DNA of 64,000 nt from Algoriphagus sp. Y33 (GTDB taxonomy: Bacteria; Bacteroidota; Bacteroidia; Cytophagales; Cyclobacteriaceae). The notes under the pieces are model-generated. The model did no database searches, was not told the DNA's origin, and saw nothing but the letters and a program-made list of their open reading frames with translations. The stretch lies in contig NZ_CP061947.1 of NCBI RefSeq assembly GCF_014838715.1, forward strand, positions 5,632,001-5,696,000, written 5' to 3'. The translations under genes were made by a program, and so were the position numbers. Shown one piece after another: positions 62,510 to 64,000 of this stretch (position 1 is its first letter; the number at the start of each line of letters is the position of its first letter).

Positions 62510-62893
62510 ATGAGCAAGGAAGAAAAGACCGCATATTCTCAGGAAGAATTGAAAGAATTCGAAGTAATTATTCAGAAAAAACTTGAAAGCGCAAAGGAGG
62601 AATTACTTTCACTGAAGGAGTCATTAAGTAAAAAGAATGATAGTGGAACAGATTTTACCGCTTCTACATCGAAATTGCTTGAAGACGGTGCAGATACGCT
62701 GGAGCGTGAGAGCCAAAATCAACTGGCTGCAAGACAGCAGAAGTTCATCTACAACCTAGAGAATGCTTTGATTCGTATTAAGAACGGTACCTATGGTGTA
62801 TGTGTAGATACAGGCAAGCTGATATCTAAAGAGCGATTGATGGCGGTACCGCATACAATGCATTCCATAGAAGCAAAACTTGCTAAAAAATAA
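62510..62893 (+). CDS. DksA/TraR-family protein without the zinc cysteines
   Basis: The 127-residue protein has the DksA coiled-coil (residues about 8-75, with the tip region T-D-F-T-A-S-T-S-K) and a C-terminal part resembling the zinc-finger region (G-T-Y-G-V-C-V-D-T-G-K-L-I-S-K-E-R-L). Only one of the four usual Cys is present. DksA modulates RNA polymerase at rRNA and stringent-response promoters. Cys-poor variants are typical of Bacteroidota. It precedes scpB by 3 bp. Confidence 0.87.
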   Translation: MSKEEKTAYSQEELKEFEVIIQKKLESAKEELLSLKESLSKKNDSGTDFTASTSKLLEDGADTLERESQNQLAARQQKFIYNLENALIRIKNGTYGVCVDTGKLISKERLMAVPHTMHSIEAKLAKK

Positions 62894-62896
62894 GTT

Positions 62897-63457
62897 TTGG
62901 ACTTTCTCCATAGACATATTGAAGCATTGATTTTTTGTGCTCCGACACCTTTACCCAAGGCAGAGATAATAAAGTGTTTGAGTGAGATGTTTGAAGCTGA
63001 GATTCCGGGCGATCATGTGGATCAAGCGATCAATGGCTTGAGCGAAAAATACCAATCAGAGGAATTTTCTTTTCAGCTGGAGCATTTGGGAGGTGGGTAT
63101 CAGTTTTTGACCAAACCTGCTTATCAAACGTCGATTGGTATTCTTCTCCGGCAGCAATCGCAGAAGAGACTGTCAACTGCGCAATTGGAGACCTTGTCGA
63201 TTATAGCTTATAAGCAACCCGTAACCAAAGGTGATATTGAGCAAATCCGGGGGGTAAATAGTGACTATTCGGTACAGAAGCTTCTGGAGAAAGAGCTGGT
63301 TGATATCAAAGGCAAATCAGATGGACTAGGCAGACCTTTGCTCTATGGCACATCGGACAAGTTTATGGAGTACTTTGGTATTAATTCTCTGAAAGATCTG
63401 CCTCAACCAAAAGATTTTTCGCAACCGGAAAACCAGATAGGAGAGGAGCGGGATTAA
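62897..63457 (+). CDS. scpB: SMC-associated segregation protein ScpB
   Basis: The 186-residue protein is a normal-length ScpB with two winged-helix domains; the typical L-S-T-A-Q-L-E-T-L-S-I-I-A-Y-K-Q-P-V-T-K segment and the I-R-G-V-N-S-D-Y-S-V-Q-K-L-L motif are intact. It starts with TTG at 62897. With ScpA and SMC it condenses chromosomes; scpA is not in this window. It follows the DksA-like gene by 3 bp. Confidence 0.93.
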   Translation: MDFLHRHIEALIFCAPTPLPKAEIIKCLSEMFEAEIPGDHVDQAINGLSEKYQSEEFSFQLEHLGGGYQFLTKPAYQTSIGILLRQQSQKRLSTAQLETLSIIAYKQPVTKGDIEQIRGVNSDYSVQKLLEKELVDIKGKSDGLGRPLLYGTSDKFMEYFGINSLKDLPQPKDFSQPENQIGEERD

Positions 63458-63516
63458 TGAGTTTGCAGAGATCAGTGACAGTAAGCAGAAGGTTTGGGAG
63501 GAAACCTGAAAATCCT

Positions 63517-64000
63517 TTAGTCTAACGATTTTACTTTGGCCAGTTGGGCGATCAAGTACTTTTTGCCGGATTTTACTTCATGGCATAGTACTCTTGTCCT
63601 TCTTGTTTCTCCTTTTTCAAATTCCCTTCCGGAAAGTAAAAATCGGCTTCCGGGTTTTATGTCGGATAGGAAAACAATATCTGGGCTGGCACTTCTGTCA
63701 TCGTATTTGCTCATTTCCTTCATTAGAAAAAGATCCGCAGCCGAACTGGCTTTCGGGTTTTTCATATACTTGCGTAGAGGAATCAATAAGTCTATAGGAA
63801 AAAAATCGGTTGAGAGAATGGGAAAAATTAATTTCTGAAAAGTCGATTTCCACTCTCTCCCATGTGGAGGAATTTCCATTCCGAATCTTACGAAGGCATG
63901 AAGATGTGCTACTTCGTGGATATAAGTAAGCAGAAATTGGAAGGGGTTAAGATCTGCATTGATCGTGATGGTCTGGATTTGACGATCTCTTCTATACCTG
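63517..64000 (-). CDS. SprT-like zinc metalloprotease domain protein, cut by window edge
   Basis: The frame is open to the last base of the window. The visible part contains Y-I-H-E-V-A-H-L-H-A-F, an HExxH zinc motif typical of SprT/Spartan-like proteins, followed by P-P-H-G-R-E-W and a C-terminal beta domain ending V-K-S-L-D. The ATG internal at 63879 would remove the active site, so the real start is outside. Bacterial SprT-like proteins are conserved but little studied; protein degradation is likely. Confidence 0.8.
   Translation of the reverse strand, partial: RYRRDRQIQTITINADLNPFQFLLTYIHEVAHLHAFVRFGMEIPPHGREWKSTFQKLIFPILSTDFFPIDLLIPLRKYMKNPKASSAADLFLMKEMSKYDDRSASPDIVFLSDIKPGSRFLLSGREFEKGETRRTRVLCHEVKSGKKYLIAQLAKVKSLD

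Overview
The window looks like a chromosomal segment of a Bacteroidota bacterium, most likely Cytophagales of the Cyclobacteriaceae/Algoriphagus type; the genus is inference. The signs are promoters of the Bacteroidota form (TTG-N18/19-TAnnTTTG, for example at 2553-2582 and 40686-40715), a TonB-dependent receptor paired with a DUF4249 lipoprotein, DUF4834 and PG_1098/THUMP-like proteins, a short CarB without the C-terminal regulatory domain, a DksA-like protein without its zinc cysteines, and the near absence of strong Shine-Dalgarno sequences. I see no rRNA, tRNA, CRISPR array or intact insertion sequence.

Layout. 1-5.5 kb is an accessory-looking edge: a siderophore-interacting-like protein cut by the window edge, a CDF metal exporter, an AraC regulator divergent from a DUF1080 protein, a luciferase-like flavin oxidoreductase and a truncated FAD monooxygenase, followed by 650 bp without a gene that holds a nested inverted repeat. 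5.5-12.6 kb is mostly housekeeping: lactonase and SDR, dipeptidase, RsmI-like methylase and an esterase, PdxJ, YqeY, CvpA and a TrpG/PabA-type amidotransferase. Between 12.6 and 20.7 kb lie RluA, a SixA-like lipoprotein and the glpD-glpK-glpF glycerol operon, flanked by two solitary AAA+/DUF4143 ATPase genes. Each ATPase gene has its own array of dyad-symmetric sites spaced 32-33 bp just before the start codon.

20.8-28 kb has an acyl-CoA dehydrogenase, a cyclase-family hydrolase, a myo-inositol oxygenase co-directional with a Na+/solute symporter, a KilA-N gene broken by one in-frame TGA, and a secreted hydrolase. 28.3-31.9 kb is a probable restriction-modification module: a 994-residue N6-adenine methyltransferase followed 2 bp later by a 205-residue protein with a PD-(D/E)XK signature. 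32.7-37.7 kb is an SOS-mutagenesis-like cassette: a LexA-like XRE/S24 repressor divergent from a Y-family polymerase and a second DnaE with a degenerate PHP domain. 38-47.7 kb carries an MFS transporter, a UPF0316 protein, a TrmN6-like methyltransferase, the TonB/DUF4249 operon, a saccharopine dehydrogenase family protein, cytidine deaminase and small proteins.

47.7-51.2 kb is the most irregular stretch. It has spaced palindromes, two 128/129-bp direct copies of a gene's 5' end, and between them a cysteine-rich exported peptide, a beta-propeller lipoprotein and a thioredoxin-like lipoprotein that has lost its CxxC and carries an in-frame TAA. From 51.3 kb to the end the content is core again: GNAT, KDPG aldolase and KDG kinase, CarB, DUF4834, a THUMP-like methyltransferase, aspartate-semialdehyde dehydrogenase, a large lamin-tail secreted protein, a 56-residue small ORF, a DksA-like protein, ScpB and a SprT-like protein cut by the right edge.

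How genes may work together (inference): the symporter and inositol oxygenase would bring in myo-inositol and convert it to D-glucuronate; the KDG kinase and KDPG aldolase at 52-53.6 kb are the last two steps of the usual glucuronate route. GlpF, GlpK and GlpD form a complete glycerol uptake and oxidation unit. The repressor and the two polymerases form a damage-inducible translesion unit. The strongest candidates for undescribed biology are the ATPase genes with their operator arrays, the methyltransferase-nuclease pair, and the peptide/propeller/thioredoxin cluster.
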